Origin: Bacteroides mediterraneensis
Lineage (GTDB): Bacteria; Bacteroidota; Bacteroidia; Bacteroidales; Bacteroidaceae
Reading direction: 5' to 3'
Length of the DNA: 64,000 nt
NCBI RefSeq assembly: GCF_900128455.1
Contig: NZ_LT635783.1
Coordinates: 3,214,546-3,278,545 of the forward strand
Part shown: positions 26,576 to 36,458 of the stretch, in pieces
Position numbering within the stretch: the stretch's first letter is position 1
Layout of the letters: every line of letters starts with the position of its first letter
The notes under the pieces: model-generated
The model's database searches: none
What the model saw: only the letters and a program-made list of their open reading frames with translations
What the model was told of the DNA's origin: nothing
Translations under genes and position numbers: made by a program

Positions 26576-27589
26576 ATGAACAAGAACAAACTGAAATGGC
26601 AAGTACCTTTCCTCATCCTGCTCATTGTGGGAACCGTACTGATTCTGAAAAAGCAATCGCCTTATCAGACCGACCAAGGTCTGGTGTTCGGCACCGTTTA
26701 TAAAATCACTTACCAGTCGTCGGAAAACCTGAAAGACGAGATTGAAAAAGAACTGCAGAAGGTGGACAATTCTTTATCCCCGTTCAATAAGCAGTCGGTC
26801 ATTACACGTATCAACCAAAACACAGACCTGCATACTGACAGCCTGTTTGTCTACGTGTTCAATCTGGCCAAAGAAGTGTCTAACAATACCGGAAAGGCAT
26901 ACGACGTAACGGTAGCTCCGTTAGTCAATGCTTGGGGATTTGGCTTCAAGCACTCCCAGTTCCCCGACTCGCTGACCATCGACAGCCTGCGCCAGTTTGT
27001 GGGTATCGACAAAGTCCAGCTGAATGCAGACGGAGAAGTCGTCAAGTCCGACCCGCGCATGATGCTCGATTTCAGCTCCATTGCCAAAGGATTCGGAGTA
27101 GACTGTGTAGCCCGTCTGTTCGACCGGAAGGGTATCAAGAACTATATGATTGACATAGGCGGAGAACTGGTCATGAAAGGACAGAATGCCAAGATGGAGA
27201 CCTGGCGGATTGGAGTCAACAAACCGATTGACGACTCCTTGTCTGTCAATCAGGAATTACAAACCATACTCGAAATCACCGATGCCGGCATGGCCACATC
27301 GGGCAACTACCGTAACTTCTACTACAAAGACGGGAAGAAATATGCACATACCATCGACCCACGTACAGGCTATCCCGTACAACACAACATTCTTTCCTCC
27401 ACCGTCATTGCCAAGAACTGTGCTACAGCCGATGCCTACGCTACAGCTTTCATGGTACTAGGATTGGATTCTGCCAAAGCAGTCTGCAACGCTCATCCCG
27501 AATTGGATGCCTATTTCATCTATACGGACAGGAACGGAAAATTACAGACTTATTCCACAGAAGGCATGAAGAAATACATGCGGAATTAA
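26576..27589 (+). CDS. apbE: FAD:protein FMN transferase
   Basis: 337 residues. An N-terminal membrane anchor (FLILLIVGTVLIL) is followed by the ApbE domain: YDVTVAPLVNAWGFG, SSIAKGFGVD, YMIDIGGELVMKG, HTIDPRTGYPV and the Mg-binding TADAYATAFMVLG. It attaches FMN through phosphoester bonds to Thr/Ser of secreted or membrane flavoproteins such as Nqr and Rnf subunits. No target lies in the window. Confidence 0.93.
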   Translation: MNKNKLKWQVPFLILLIVGTVLILKKQSPYQTDQGLVFGTVYKITYQSSENLKDEIEKELQKVDNSLSPFNKQSVITRINQNTDLHTDSLFVYVFNLAKEVSNNTGKAYDVTVAPLVNAWGFGFKHSQFPDSLTIDSLRQFVGIDKVQLNADGEVVKSDPRMMLDFSSIAKGFGVDCVARLFDRKGIKNYMIDIGGELVMKGQNAKMETWRIGVNKPIDDSLSVNQELQTILEITDAGMATSGNYRNFYYKDGKKYAHTIDPRTGYPVQHNILSSTVIAKNCATADAYATAFMVLGLDSAKAVCNAHPELDAYFIYTDRNGKLQTYSTEGMKKYMRN

Positions 27590-27604
27590 AAACTGGGAAG
27601 TACT

Positions 27605-27654
27605 CCACAAAAATGCCGGAACGCAGCCTATCGCACGTTCCGGCATTTTTGTGG
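27605..27654. terminator. Bidirectional terminator between apbE and the EamA transporter gene
   Basis: A perfect 19-bp stem (27605-27623 with 27636-27654) around a 12-nt loop, with an internal A-run and T-run that let it work in either direction. Confidence 0.85.
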
Positions 27655-27684
27655 ATAAAAAGACGAATCTTAAGTCTCACTTTC

Positions 27685-28590
27685 TTATCCCAATACATTT
27701 CCCAGATAAAGGAAGAACATCCCAATCAGTACCAAAATCAAATCGACCACCTTGCTCTTCAGGTTCTTCTCCCGGAAAATCATGGCCCCAAACAGGAAAG
27801 AAACAATCACGCTTCCCCGTCGTACCATGGATACAATGGAAATCATGGCTCCATCCATCCCCAAGGCATAGAAATACACGAAATCAGCGGCCGACAAGAA
27901 AACAGAAATCAGAATGATGCACCAGTCCCAGTGGAACGGTGTACTGTGCTTCCGCTTGGGCCACCATAAGAACATCAATACTCCTCCCATCAGGAAAAGC
28001 TGATAAACATTGTACCATGCCTGCACCACCATGTTGTTGAAACGTCCCATCAGGTATTTGTCATACAATCCGCTCACCGCTCCCAACACAGCAGCCAGTA
28101 CCACAAACCAAATCCACTTGTCGTGCTTGAAGTCAATGCCTTCCTTCTTTCCCGAACGGCTCAACATGAAGAACGAGATAATGGCCATCAACACCCCAAT
28201 CCACTGGTACACATTCAGGCGCTCGCCGAATATCAGCAAGGCCCCCACCAGCGTCATGACCGGACGGGTCGCATTAATCGGCCCCACGATGGTCAACGGC
28301 AAATGCTTCATGCCAAAATAACCGAACGTCCACGAAGAAAGCACGATAAACGATTTCAGCAGAATGAACTTATGTACCTCCCAGTCTGCCGAAGGCACAT
28401 AAAAAAGCGTATCCTTCAAAGTTTCCGGATGAAAGTGTGAAATCAAAATAAACGGCAGGAAAATCAGACTCGAAAAAAGCGTATTCAGTCCCAGCACCGG
28501 GAGCACCGCATTGTTTGCCAACGATTTTTTCTTGAAGACATCATAAAAGCCCAGCAACGCCGCTGAGCAAAAAGCCAGTAATAACCACAT
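27685..28590 (-). CDS. EamA/DMT-family transporter
   Basis: 301 residues with ten predicted membrane helices in two EamA halves. The mid-protein IGPINATRPVMTLVGALLIFGERL and C-terminal VRRGSVIVSFLFGAMIFREKNLKSK are the typical repeat ends. Substrate unknown (drug or metabolite). Start at ATG 28590, because the longer frame would begin inside the promoter. It has its own promoter. Confidence 0.85.
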   Translation of the reverse strand: MWLLLAFCSAALLGFYDVFKKKSLANNAVLPVLGLNTLFSSLIFLPFILISHFHPETLKDTLFYVPSADWEVHKFILLKSFIVLSSWTFGYFGMKHLPLTIVGPINATRPVMTLVGALLIFGERLNVYQWIGVLMAIISFFMLSRSGKKEGIDFKHDKWIWFVVLAAVLGAVSGLYDKYLMGRFNNMVVQAWYNVYQLFLMGGVLMFLWWPKRKHSTPFHWDWCIILISVFLSAADFVYFYALGMDGAMISIVSMVRRGSVIVSFLFGAMIFREKNLKSKVVDLILVLIGMFFLYLGNVLG

Positions 28591-28620
28591 GTTCTTTACA
28601 TTAATTCGAATTACAGCCTG

Positions 28621-28651
28621 CAAAATTAGACAATAAAGCCGTGACCCGCAA
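28621..28651 (-). promoter_or_regulatory. Promoter of the EamA transporter gene
   Basis: Minus strand: TTG (28651-28649), 20 bp, TAATTTTG (28628-28621), 30 bp upstream of the ATG at 28590. Confidence 0.65.
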
Positions 28652-28704
28652 GTTTCACCGGCAGAACCTTCCCTTCTTTTTCAAAAAGTCTTCCTGTAAC
28701 CGGC

Positions 28705-30039
28705 TCAACCGTTCTTTCCGGACAAGTCTGCACGCCGTGCAGGGAACGAAATACGGAATCGTGTCAATCCATCCGGATATGTCCGCAAAGAGAACGTACA
28801 CCCATGACGGGTCAGCACTTCGCGGATAAAAATCAGTCCGATTCCTTGTCCGTGGGGCTTGGTAGAAAAGAACGGGCTGAACAGTTTCGTTTCCACCTCC
28901 TTGGAGATGCCTTTCCCCGTATCAGCTATTTCAAGCATGACTGGAGACACCGACGTACGAATGAAAATATCACCCCCCTGTCCGATACTTTCTGCCGCAT
29001 TCTTGATGATGTTCACCAGCACTTGCTCAAATAAAGCCGTATCCATCCATACCTTCGGGTTTTCAGCACACAGCTCATTGTGCAACGTAATCTGCCGCTC
29101 CCGGCAGATGGTTTCCATAAACATCCTGCACGCGGTCACCCTGTCGTTCAATCGCACTTGTTCCAAACTCGGTTCCGGAATTTTCACCACATTGGCAAAA
29201 TTGGTGATGAAACGGCTCATCCCCAGACAACGTTCCACACAAACCTGCATGACCTCCCGTAAATCGCCCGTTTCTTCTTCCAGCGTTTCCAGTGCATCTC
29301 CTACCGTCTCCAAAGTTGAGGTTATGCCTGCCGTGGTATTGTTCACCTCATGGGCAATCATCCGAATCACTTTTTCGTAAGCCTTTTTCTCTGCCTTGAC
29401 CACCTCGGTCGTCAAACTCTCTATCAGCACAAAGGGATGAGCAAATCCACGGTCTACAAACGAAAGCCGGGAACAACGGTAGATTTTGGCATCACTCAAA
29501 CGAATCGTATCGGTCGTATCCTTAGGCAAACGTGACACTTCCTCAGCCAGAGGCGTATCCAGTTCCTCCAACCGCTTCCCCATCAGTTCCTCGGCTGAAG
29601 TATACCCCAAAAACCGCAAAGCCGCAGTATTCAGCATGGATATCTGCTCATCAAAAGTCAGAATAATCACCCCCATAGGCGACACATTAATGAGCAAGTC
29701 CAAAAAGTGGTTCTGCTCCCGCAAGCGCAGGCGTTCATTCTTCAACTGGTCCATCATCCGGTTGAACATCTCCACGATACGGTCGGCTTCGGCCTGTCCC
29801 ACCGGCGCAAGCCGGCTGCTGAAATCCTGTTCACGCAGCAAGTCCATCCCACTCGCAATACTGTTGAGCGGTTTAATCACCTTCCAGTAAAAATAAAACA
29901 AGATAACCAGACTGAAAGAAATCACTCCTTCTCCTACATACAAAAACGGACTCTTCGTACTTAAGGTGAAAGACAATAAGATTCCCCAGGCCAGAGCCAA
30001 CAGCAAACCCAACAGAAAAAACAACGTGCTCAACCTCAT
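28705..30039 (-). CDS. NtrY-like sensor histidine kinase
   Basis: 444 residues. Two N-terminal membrane helices (about 5-25 and 35-55) enclose only a short outer loop; HAMP-like linker to 105; PAS-like domain (about 110-160); dimerisation helix with MIAHEVNN (His230, a variant of HExxN); kinase boxes NIIKNAAESI, IADTGKGIS and GQGIGLIFI. It should phosphorylate the NtrC-type regulator encoded 11 bp upstream. The short outer loop suggests it senses a membrane or internal signal rather than a large ligand. Last gene of the exporter operon. Confidence 0.88.
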   Translation of the reverse strand: MRLSTLFFLLGLLLALAWGILLSFTLSTKSPFLYVGEGVISFSLVILFYFYWKVIKPLNSIASGMDLLREQDFSSRLAPVGQAEADRIVEMFNRMMDQLKNERLRLREQNHFLDLLINVSPMGVIILTFDEQISMLNTAALRFLGYTSAEELMGKRLEELDTPLAEEVSRLPKDTTDTIRLSDAKIYRCSRLSFVDRGFAHPFVLIESLTTEVVKAEKKAYEKVIRMIAHEVNNTTAGITSTLETVGDALETLEEETGDLREVMQVCVERCLGMSRFITNFANVVKIPEPSLEQVRLNDRVTACRMFMETICRERQITLHNELCAENPKVWMDTALFEQVLVNIIKNAAESIGQGGDIFIRTSVSPVMLEIADTGKGISKEVETKLFSPFFSTKPHGQGIGLIFIREVLTRHGCTFSLRTYPDGLTRFRISFPARRADLSGKNG

Positions 30040-30050
30040 CACTCTTCCGA

Positions 30051-31409
30051 TTAATCGTTAAACGAAATACCATATTTTTCCAACCGGCGATACAAAGCCG
30101 ACCGACTGATACCCAACGAAAGAGCGACCTGCGTCAGATTATTGTCATGAGCCTCCAATGCCTGAAGAATGGTACGCTTTTCCAATTCCTCAAGTGTAAG
30201 TCCTTTTACCTCCGCCATAGAATCTGTGGGAACAGCAGCCGGACGGTACTGTGACTGAAAGTCGGCTGCCGTCAGACAGTCTTTTCCACACACCAGCAAC
30301 GTACGCTCCACCAGATTCTTCAGTTCACGAATATTCCCGGGGTAAGGCAAACGACTCAAAAATGCCAACGCATCCCCCGAGAGTTCCACTTGCGGCAATC
30401 CGTCGGCCCGGCAACGGCTTTCCACAAAATGACGGGCCAGCAGAGGAATGTCCTCCCGCCGCTCACGCAAAGCCGGAAGATGCACCGTAATCAGGTTGAT
30501 GCGATAAAATAAATCCTCCCGAAACGTATGTTCACGCACCATCTGCTCCAGATTGGCATTGGTGGCACAGACCACCCGTACATCCACCTTCCGCGGACGG
30601 CTCTCCCCCAACGGTTCAAACGTCTGCTCCTGCAACACCCGAAGCAGCTTAACCTGACACGACAAGTCCAGTTCACCGATTTCGTCCAAGAAAATCGTCC
30701 CTTTATCCGCCAGTTCGAAACGTCCTTTCCGGTCGGTCACCGCATCAGTAAACGCCCCTTTCTTGTGTCCGAACATCTCACTTTCAAACAAAGTCTGCGA
30801 AATTCCTCCCAGATTGACCTTGACAAAAGGCTGGTTCCTGCGCGGACTGTTCAAGTGTATCGCCTCGGCAATCAATTCTTTTCCTGTACCACTTTCCCCC
30901 GTCACCAGTACCGAAGCACTTGTTCGGGATACCCTCTTCACCGTCGCCAACACCGCTTCCAAGGCCTTGCTCTTCCCAATGATATGACTGCGGTCGAAAT
31001 CCTCTGCTTCTGTGACCGAGACACCGGCAGTTTCCTCTTTTGCCGTCAGTTCCAACGCCGTTTCAATACGCTGCATCAACGCCGCATTGTTCCACGGTTT
31101 GGTAATGAAATCAAAGGCACCGGCCCGCATTCCTTGTACAGCCAGAGGAATACTTCCCCAAGCCGTCATCAGAATAACAGGTACATCCGGACAAAACAGT
31201 TTGACCTGCTTCAACAAAAGCAGGCCTTCCGCCCCGTCGGTAGAAAGACTGAAATTCATGTCCATCAATATCAACTGCGGAGTAATGGAACGTACTGCTT
31301 CCATCGCCTCTTTAGGCCCAAGTACCGCTAGTACCTCATATTTCGCCCGTTTAAGCATAAAACTGAGCGACGAACGAATGGCACTATCATCATCTATTAT
31401 TAGTATCAT
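30051..31409 (-). CDS. NtrC-family sigma-54-dependent response regulator
   Basis: 452 residues. Receiver domain with acidic pocket IIDDD and phosphoacceptor Asp50 (LILMDMN); AAA+ domain with Walker A GESGTGKE (171-178) and the sigma-54 contact loop GAFTDA (218-223; GAFTGA in enterics, D in place of the second G); C-terminal Fis-type helix-turn-helix (LTQVALSLGISRSALYRRL). It should activate a sigma-54 promoter; the one at 37738-37753 in front of its own operon is the clear candidate. Start codon lies immediately after a TAnnTTTG element. Confidence 0.93.
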   Translation of the reverse strand: MILIIDDDSAIRSSLSFMLKRAKYEVLAVLGPKEAMEAVRSITPQLILMDMNFSLSTDGAEGLLLLKQVKLFCPDVPVILMTAWGSIPLAVQGMRAGAFDFITKPWNNAALMQRIETALELTAKEETAGVSVTEAEDFDRSHIIGKSKALEAVLATVKRVSRTSASVLVTGESGTGKELIAEAIHLNSPRRNQPFVKVNLGGISQTLFESEMFGHKKGAFTDAVTDRKGRFELADKGTIFLDEIGELDLSCQVKLLRVLQEQTFEPLGESRPRKVDVRVVCATNANLEQMVREHTFREDLFYRINLITVHLPALRERREDIPLLARHFVESRCRADGLPQVELSGDALAFLSRLPYPGNIRELKNLVERTLLVCGKDCLTAADFQSQYRPAAVPTDSMAEVKGLTLEELEKRTILQALEAHDNNLTQVALSLGISRSALYRRLEKYGISFND

Positions 31410-31416
31410 AACACGA

Positions 31417-31424
31417 CAAAAGTA
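31417..31424 (-). promoter_or_regulatory. Candidate internal -7 element before the response-regulator gene
   Basis: Minus strand TACTTTTG ends 7 bp before the ATG at 31409. It could give a constitutive, nearly leaderless transcript of the regulator and kinase. No consensus -33 box. Confidence 0.4.
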
Positions 31425-31449
31425 AATATAATTTCACAAAAGAAACGGG

Positions 31450-32934
31450 TCAATGCCTGACTATCTTCTCAAAATCGGCCTCAATCCCTGTACCTGCCGC
31501 AAAATCCCACAGTGTGAGACTGCGCAACTGGTAATAATAGTACCAGTAATAAAACAGCTCATTGATATGCTTGCGGCGTGCCTCATCCTTCTGACTCTGC
31601 GAATCGTTCAAGTCGAGTGTAGAAATCTTGCCGACCAGAAAAGTCTCCACGTTCGTATGATAGCGTTTACGGGCAATCTTATCGGCCTCATCCGCCAAAT
31701 GGAGCTGTGTCTGCTGGTTGTTGAACTGCTCCACCAGCACAAACAGATTCTGATTGAAATTCATGGATTCCTGCCGCAATTTGCTTTCCGTCACTTCCCG
31801 GTTGCTCTGTGCCACTTTTACCTGCCCGCGACGTTTGCCCCAGTCCAAAATCGGAATCTTGAAACCAATCTCCACTACCTGGTTGTCTTTTAACCGACGA
31901 TAAGCCGTGTCAAAACGTCGGTCGGTTCCCGTAAATCCGACCTGAGCGAACAGCGTAATCTCCCGCATATTTCCCTTGGCCTTAGCCACCTCATAGTCGG
32001 CCTCCAGCTGTCTGCGACGGATATTCTGAGCGAATGAATTGTTGGCCAGCGCCTTGGAAAGAACATCTGCATAATCCAACCGGACTTCAGGCACAGAATC
32101 CGGCACCTCCGGTACCAGTTCTTCATGCTCCCCCAAAGCCAGAAAAGAACGTAAGGTAAACATGTGACTCTTCAAGGCACTCTCGTTGGAAGTCAGCGAG
32201 GAACGGGCATCCAGCACATTCAACTGCAACTGCAACACATCATTTTCACTAATCTGTCCCATCCGACGCTTGGCTTTAGCTACCTCATACAATTTCTCTG
32301 CATTTTCCAGATTCTGTCTGGCAATAGCCACATTTTCACGAGCCAGTAACAGATTGAAAAAATAATTGATGGTGGTCATCGTCACCTCTTCCGTTGCACT
32401 TAAGAATGCCGCCTTGGCCTCCGCATAACGCACCGGTTCAATCCGACGGTCCCATTTGGTCTGATTCACCCCAAAGACAGGCTGGTTCAAGGTCAAAGCC
32501 AACGGAACCGACATAAAGCGGTTACCCGAACTGCCATCCATCTGCCGCAGAAAATCAAGAGAGGTATTCAACGACAACGTACCTCCCGTGAACCAGATAT
32601 TCTGGTCAATGGAAAGCTGTCCATTCATCTGCATGTAGTTGTTCCGCACATAGGTATAGGAACCGTCATTCTGCTGGTACGAATTATACGCCTTGTGGTA
32701 AGAAGGGAGAATGGCCGTAAAATTCACCTCCGGCAACAATTCCGCACGATAAGTACGATACTCCCAATACGCCGTTTTCAGCTCGTTTAAAGCCACGGCC
32801 GCATCCACACTCTGTACCCGTGCCAGCATAATGGCCTCGTCCAGCGTCAATACATGTGTTTTTCTCATCGGCTCCACAGCCCCTCCTTTACAGAAAAGGA
32901 AAAAAGAAAATAAAATCCATACACTCCGTTTCAT
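31450..32934 (-). CDS. TolC-type outer-membrane efflux protein
   Basis: 494 residues with a signal peptide (VWILFSFFLFCKGGA) and the two OEP repeats: long coiled-coil helices rich in heptads (ENVAIARQNLENAEKLYEVA, ISENDVLQLQLNVLDARSSL) alternating with barrel strands (MNGQLSIDQNIWFTGGTLSL). It forms the outer-membrane channel of a tripartite exporter with the neighbouring fusion protein and ABC units. ATG 32934 or 32940 is the start; the longer frame has no signal peptide. Confidence 0.9.
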   Translation of the reverse strand: MKRSVWILFSFFLFCKGGAVEPMRKTHVLTLDEAIMLARVQSVDAAVALNELKTAYWEYRTYRAELLPEVNFTAILPSYHKAYNSYQQNDGSYTYVRNNYMQMNGQLSIDQNIWFTGGTLSLNTSLDFLRQMDGSSGNRFMSVPLALTLNQPVFGVNQTKWDRRIEPVRYAEAKAAFLSATEEVTMTTINYFFNLLLARENVAIARQNLENAEKLYEVAKAKRRMGQISENDVLQLQLNVLDARSSLTSNESALKSHMFTLRSFLALGEHEELVPEVPDSVPEVRLDYADVLSKALANNSFAQNIRRRQLEADYEVAKAKGNMREITLFAQVGFTGTDRRFDTAYRRLKDNQVVEIGFKIPILDWGKRRGQVKVAQSNREVTESKLRQESMNFNQNLFVLVEQFNNQQTQLHLADEADKIARKRYHTNVETFLVGKISTLDLNDSQSQKDEARRKHINELFYYWYYYYQLRSLTLWDFAAGTGIEADFEKIVRH

Positions 32935-33000
32935 ACTCATCCACTCATTTATCGTATCACATCCGTTCCTCACCTCAATTTTTCCAACCAGCCATCCGCC

Positions 33001-33666
33001 TTATCCTACCTGGCGGCCATCAAAGAAGCGTACGATACGTGAGGTCTGTTTAGCCTGCTCTTCATTATGAGTCACCATCACCACCGTACGCCCGTCTTCC
33101 TGGTTCAGCTTGTGCAGCAGCTCCATAATCTCCGCTCCCATCTTGGAATCCAAGTTACCGGTCGGTTCGTCGGCCAGCACGATTTCCGGATTTCCCACAA
33201 TAGCCCGGGCAATGGCCACACGCTGGCATTGTCCTCCGGAAAGCTGCGACGGCATGTGATGCATACGATGACTCAGCCCCACCTTCTGCAACACTTCCTC
33301 AGCCCGTTGCCGGCGTTCTTTCGCAGAAACATCGCGATAAAGTAAAGGTACCTCCACATTATCCAGCACATTCAAGGAATTAATCAGGTGGAACGACTGG
33401 AACACGAATCCCAAGTTCCAGTTACGGAAAGCAGCCAGTTCCTTGTCTTTCATTCCCTCCACTTTCACTCCCGCAATCTGGATGGTACCGCTGGTAGGCG
33501 CATCCAGCAATCCCATGATGTTCAGCAAAGTAGATTTTCCACATCCTGAAGGTCCCATAATGCTGAGGAATTCTCCTTTTTCTACCGTCAGGTTCACATT
33601 TTCCAATGCCTGTGTCTCTATCTCATTGGTCCGGTAAATCTTATTGATTCCGGTTAATTCTATCAT
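33001..33666 (-). CDS. ABC transporter ATP-binding protein, MacB/LolD type
   Basis: 221 residues. Walker A GPSGCGKST, Q-loop VFQSFHL, signature LSGGQCQRVAIARA, Walker B IVLADEPTGNLD and switch His in MVTHN are all present. The length and the spacing GKSTLLNIMGLLDAPTSG put it in the MacB/LolD/FtsE clade that energises mechanotransmission rather than substrate passage. Partner permeases are the two FtsX-type proteins upstream. Confidence 0.93.
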   Translation of the reverse strand: MIELTGINKIYRTNEIETQALENVNLTVEKGEFLSIMGPSGCGKSTLLNIMGLLDAPTSGTIQIAGVKVEGMKDKELAAFRNWNLGFVFQSFHLINSLNVLDNVEVPLLYRDVSAKERRQRAEEVLQKVGLSHRMHHMPSQLSGGQCQRVAIARAIVGNPEIVLADEPTGNLDSKMGAEIMELLHKLNQEDGRTVVMVTHNEEQAKQTSRIVRFFDGRQVG

Positions 33667-33734
33667 ATTCATACGCATCTTGTTTAAAAGTTTATCATTG
33701 CATCTGTATTCAGACGAATTGTTTCACGTGCTTT

Positions 33735-35036
33735 TTATTCATCCCGCAAGGCTTCCGTGGGCGAGATGGCGCTTATCCGGCGAGCCGGGATATAAATACC
33801 TGCCCATACTACCAGCAGCAGCACCACATACACCGCCAGTGAGACAAGGAAAAAGTGCAGTCCAAAATTGTCCACCCAACTGGGAATCACCGCCGGCATC
33901 CAGGAATTTCCCTTATTCAGCCCTTCACTAAACGCATATTGCAGATAAATAAAACAGCCTATGAAAGTAGCCAGCGTGGTCAGTACCGTACCTTCTCCCA
34001 AGAGCATCAGACGAATACGATGCGGTGTCGCTCCATAAGAAAGCATCACCCCCACCTCTTCCCGACGGGTACGGGTCTGCATCCAGAAAGTACCAATCAC
34101 CCCCAGACAGAGATTGATTAGGAAAAACAGTGCAATGCTCAAGTTACGACGATAAAGTGCTGTCGAATCACTGAATTCACGAGCCGCATTGATTTCATCG
34201 TACGACTGCAATTCACGAGCATAAAGATTTCCGGCACGTAGCTGTCGAAGCATCCAAGGGCGGAAATCGTGCAAGAAACGCTCCATGCTGACTCCCTCTT
34301 TCAAACGAATGACCATCCTCATATCGTCCAGATTGGAACGTATATCCGGATGCTGCTGCGGCATGAACACAATCGGTACTGGACGCCAGTCACTCAGATA
34401 CTTGCATGCTTTCACCGTCCCCTTCACTGCCGTATAAAACGTGTCTGTACCATTCACCTCCCAGTAACGCTGGTTCCGATACGTATGTGTATGAAACATT
34501 TCTTCCAGCAAATCTTCCGTCATGATATAATAGTACCCATTGTCCAGCTCCGACAGCTGAACCGCACTCATACTCCCCTCCCCAGATTGGAAACCGTAGG
34601 TTTCAAAGAAATGGGTATGAGGTAAAAATTCGATATAGAGAGCCGAATGAACTACCGAATCACCTTCTGCTACAAAGTCGGAAGTCCCACTTCCCATCGC
34701 ACCCGGATATACAAAAGAAAGTACCGGAGCGGCCTGTTCCACCCCAGGATACTGCCGGGCACGGTCTACCAGATTCAAATACGCCTGCATCAACGAAGCC
34801 GAATCGGTCGCTTGCGGCTCATACCCAGGAGCCTCCGGAGGAAGCATAGCCACAGACACCATACACAGGCGGTCTGCATCGTATCCCAACGGAAGATGTC
34901 GCTCATAAGTCACTACCATCACGGGGTCGAAAATGGCCCAGGAAAGAATGGCCACCAATATCAGTTCAGCCAGTAACCATCCGTTACGACGGCGACGGCT
35001 CCAAAGATTTTTCAAAATCAGTTTCCACATATCCAC
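33735..35036 (-). CDS. FtsX/MacB-like ABC permease 2
   Basis: 433 residues. One N-terminal membrane helix (LAELILVAILSWAIFDPV), a large periplasmic domain (about 45-290), then three helices near the C-terminus and the closing ARRISAISPTEALRDE, the usual FtsX-family end. Motif REEVGVMLSYGATPHRIRLM is the coupling helix region. It probably pairs with permease 1 as a heterodimer, since only one ATPase gene follows. The start overlaps or abuts permease 1 by a 16-bp gap. Confidence 0.85.
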   Translation of the reverse strand: MDMWKLILKNLWSRRRRNGWLLAELILVAILSWAIFDPVMVVTYERHLPLGYDADRLCMVSVAMLPPEAPGYEPQATDSASLMQAYLNLVDRARQYPGVEQAAPVLSFVYPGAMGSGTSDFVAEGDSVVHSALYIEFLPHTHFFETYGFQSGEGSMSAVQLSELDNGYYYIMTEDLLEEMFHTHTYRNQRYWEVNGTDTFYTAVKGTVKACKYLSDWRPVPIVFMPQQHPDIRSNLDDMRMVIRLKEGVSMERFLHDFRPWMLRQLRAGNLYARELQSYDEINAAREFSDSTALYRRNLSIALFFLINLCLGVIGTFWMQTRTRREEVGVMLSYGATPHRIRLMLLGEGTVLTTLATFIGCFIYLQYAFSEGLNKGNSWMPAVIPSWVDNFGLHFFLVSLAVYVVLLLVVWAGIYIPARRISAISPTEALRDE

Positions 35037-35052
35037 AAACTATTTTTTCGGA

Positions 35053-36372
35053 TTATCTCTTTTCATACAATGAATACACAATCGGCTTACGCAACGACAT
35101 CCATGCCGGCCACAAAGCGGAAAGCAAATTCAGCACCAGACACAATAAAAAGGCAATGAGAAACACGACCGGTGCAAACAGCATCTCACCTGACACATAC
35201 AGATTGGCTCCTTCCGGAATATCCATCGGCCAGGAATCAAACAACATAAAAATCCATTCACGCCCCACATAAAGCATGATCCATGCCACCAGCAAGCCCA
35301 GCAGACCTCCCACTAATGTAAGGAAAAAATTCTCCCACATCACCTGCGACAGCAAGGCACTCCGACTGGCCCCAAAAGACTTACGAACGCCCATCTCCGG
35401 CAAACGACTCTCCATACGACTGGCTATCAGTCCGTTCAGGTTAAGTGAAGGTACTACCAGAAGTACCAGTACCCACAGTATCAGCCGACCTGCCACCCTC
35501 CAAGAGCTGAAACTCGTATCCGCCGGATACTCTTTAAACACACTGAGTGCATGCGAAGTGGGCTGTTCCCACAATTCCATCTGCCACTGCCCTTTATATT
35601 GTGTGTTCACTCTTCTGGTCAAGTCCTTGATTTCAGCCCGTAAAGCCTTTGCTTGTGCATTGTCTTTCACTAAAAAAGTCACGTCAAACAGACCACAATA
35701 GGGGAAGCTGGAGACAACGGGGTCCTTGTAATTTGATTCAATGGAATAAGGTACATAAACCTGTGCATACGACTGGCGGGTCAAAAAACTCGCTCCACGT
35801 ACCACCCCACATACGTGATAATTCACATAATCCATGGAAAACGAACGTCCCACCACGCCTTCTGTCGCACCAAACAAACGACGAGCAAGATCATCGGAAA
35901 TCACAGCCGTATGAATACCACTTGCCAAATCGGCCTCCGTGAATGGATGTCCCTCCAGAAATTGCAACGCATAGATACGGAAGAAAGCCGGGTCTACCAG
36001 TTTCAATGCCGGACGGAAATCCCCGCTCCGATCGGCAGGCTGTATATAATAGTCCATTGCATTGCTGAAACGCGCAGAAACCGCGACCACATTCTTTAGC
36101 GGATAAATCCATTCCTGTAAAGCCCGATACGACAAAGCGGACTGATAGGTTCTTGATTCCTGTTCCGATTTGAAACTGACATGAGTCAGATACAACGTGT
36201 TTTTCCGATTCTCTTCCGGATAGATAGGAGCCAGTTTCACGTAATAAACTACCGCCACTATCACGGTCATGGCAATGGCCAGGCCTGTACCGACAATGTA
36301 AAGCATACTGAACAGACGGTTCTGTTTCAGTAACGTAAAAGCCTGTGTCAAATAAGTTCTTCGCATTCTCAT
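35053..36372 (-). CDS. FtsX/MacB-like ABC permease 1
   Basis: 439 residues with the same topology: helix at about 20-45, MacB-type periplasmic core (about 50-280, with DPAFFRIYALQFLEGHPF and VGRSFSMD), three C-terminal helices and the coupling segment RLPEMGVRKSFGASRSALLS. It is distinct in sequence from permease 2, so the pair is likely a heterodimer. ATG 36372 or 36366. Confidence 0.87.
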   Translation of the reverse strand: MRMRRTYLTQAFTLLKQNRLFSMLYIVGTGLAIAMTVIVAVVYYVKLAPIYPEENRKNTLYLTHVSFKSEQESRTYQSALSYRALQEWIYPLKNVVAVSARFSNAMDYYIQPADRSGDFRPALKLVDPAFFRIYALQFLEGHPFTEADLASGIHTAVISDDLARRLFGATEGVVGRSFSMDYVNYHVCGVVRGASFLTRQSYAQVYVPYSIESNYKDPVVSSFPYCGLFDVTFLVKDNAQAKALRAEIKDLTRRVNTQYKGQWQMELWEQPTSHALSVFKEYPADTSFSSWRVAGRLILWVLVLLVVPSLNLNGLIASRMESRLPEMGVRKSFGASRSALLSQVMWENFFLTLVGGLLGLLVAWIMLYVGREWIFMLFDSWPMDIPEGANLYVSGEMLFAPVVFLIAFLLCLVLNLLSALWPAWMSLRKPIVYSLYEKR

Positions 36373-36458
36373 AAAATTTCACTCTCAGTTTAATCTTGTA
36401 TATTTTCTTGGTCATCTATTATTGTCTCGAAAAGTTTTTCCTTCCATCCATATCCAAC

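Noticed and set aside
31505-31520. TCCCACAGTGTGAGAC, like a unit of the 21-bp repeat
   Set aside because: A single copy inside the coding end of the TolC-type gene, in frame with conserved residues; most likely chance.
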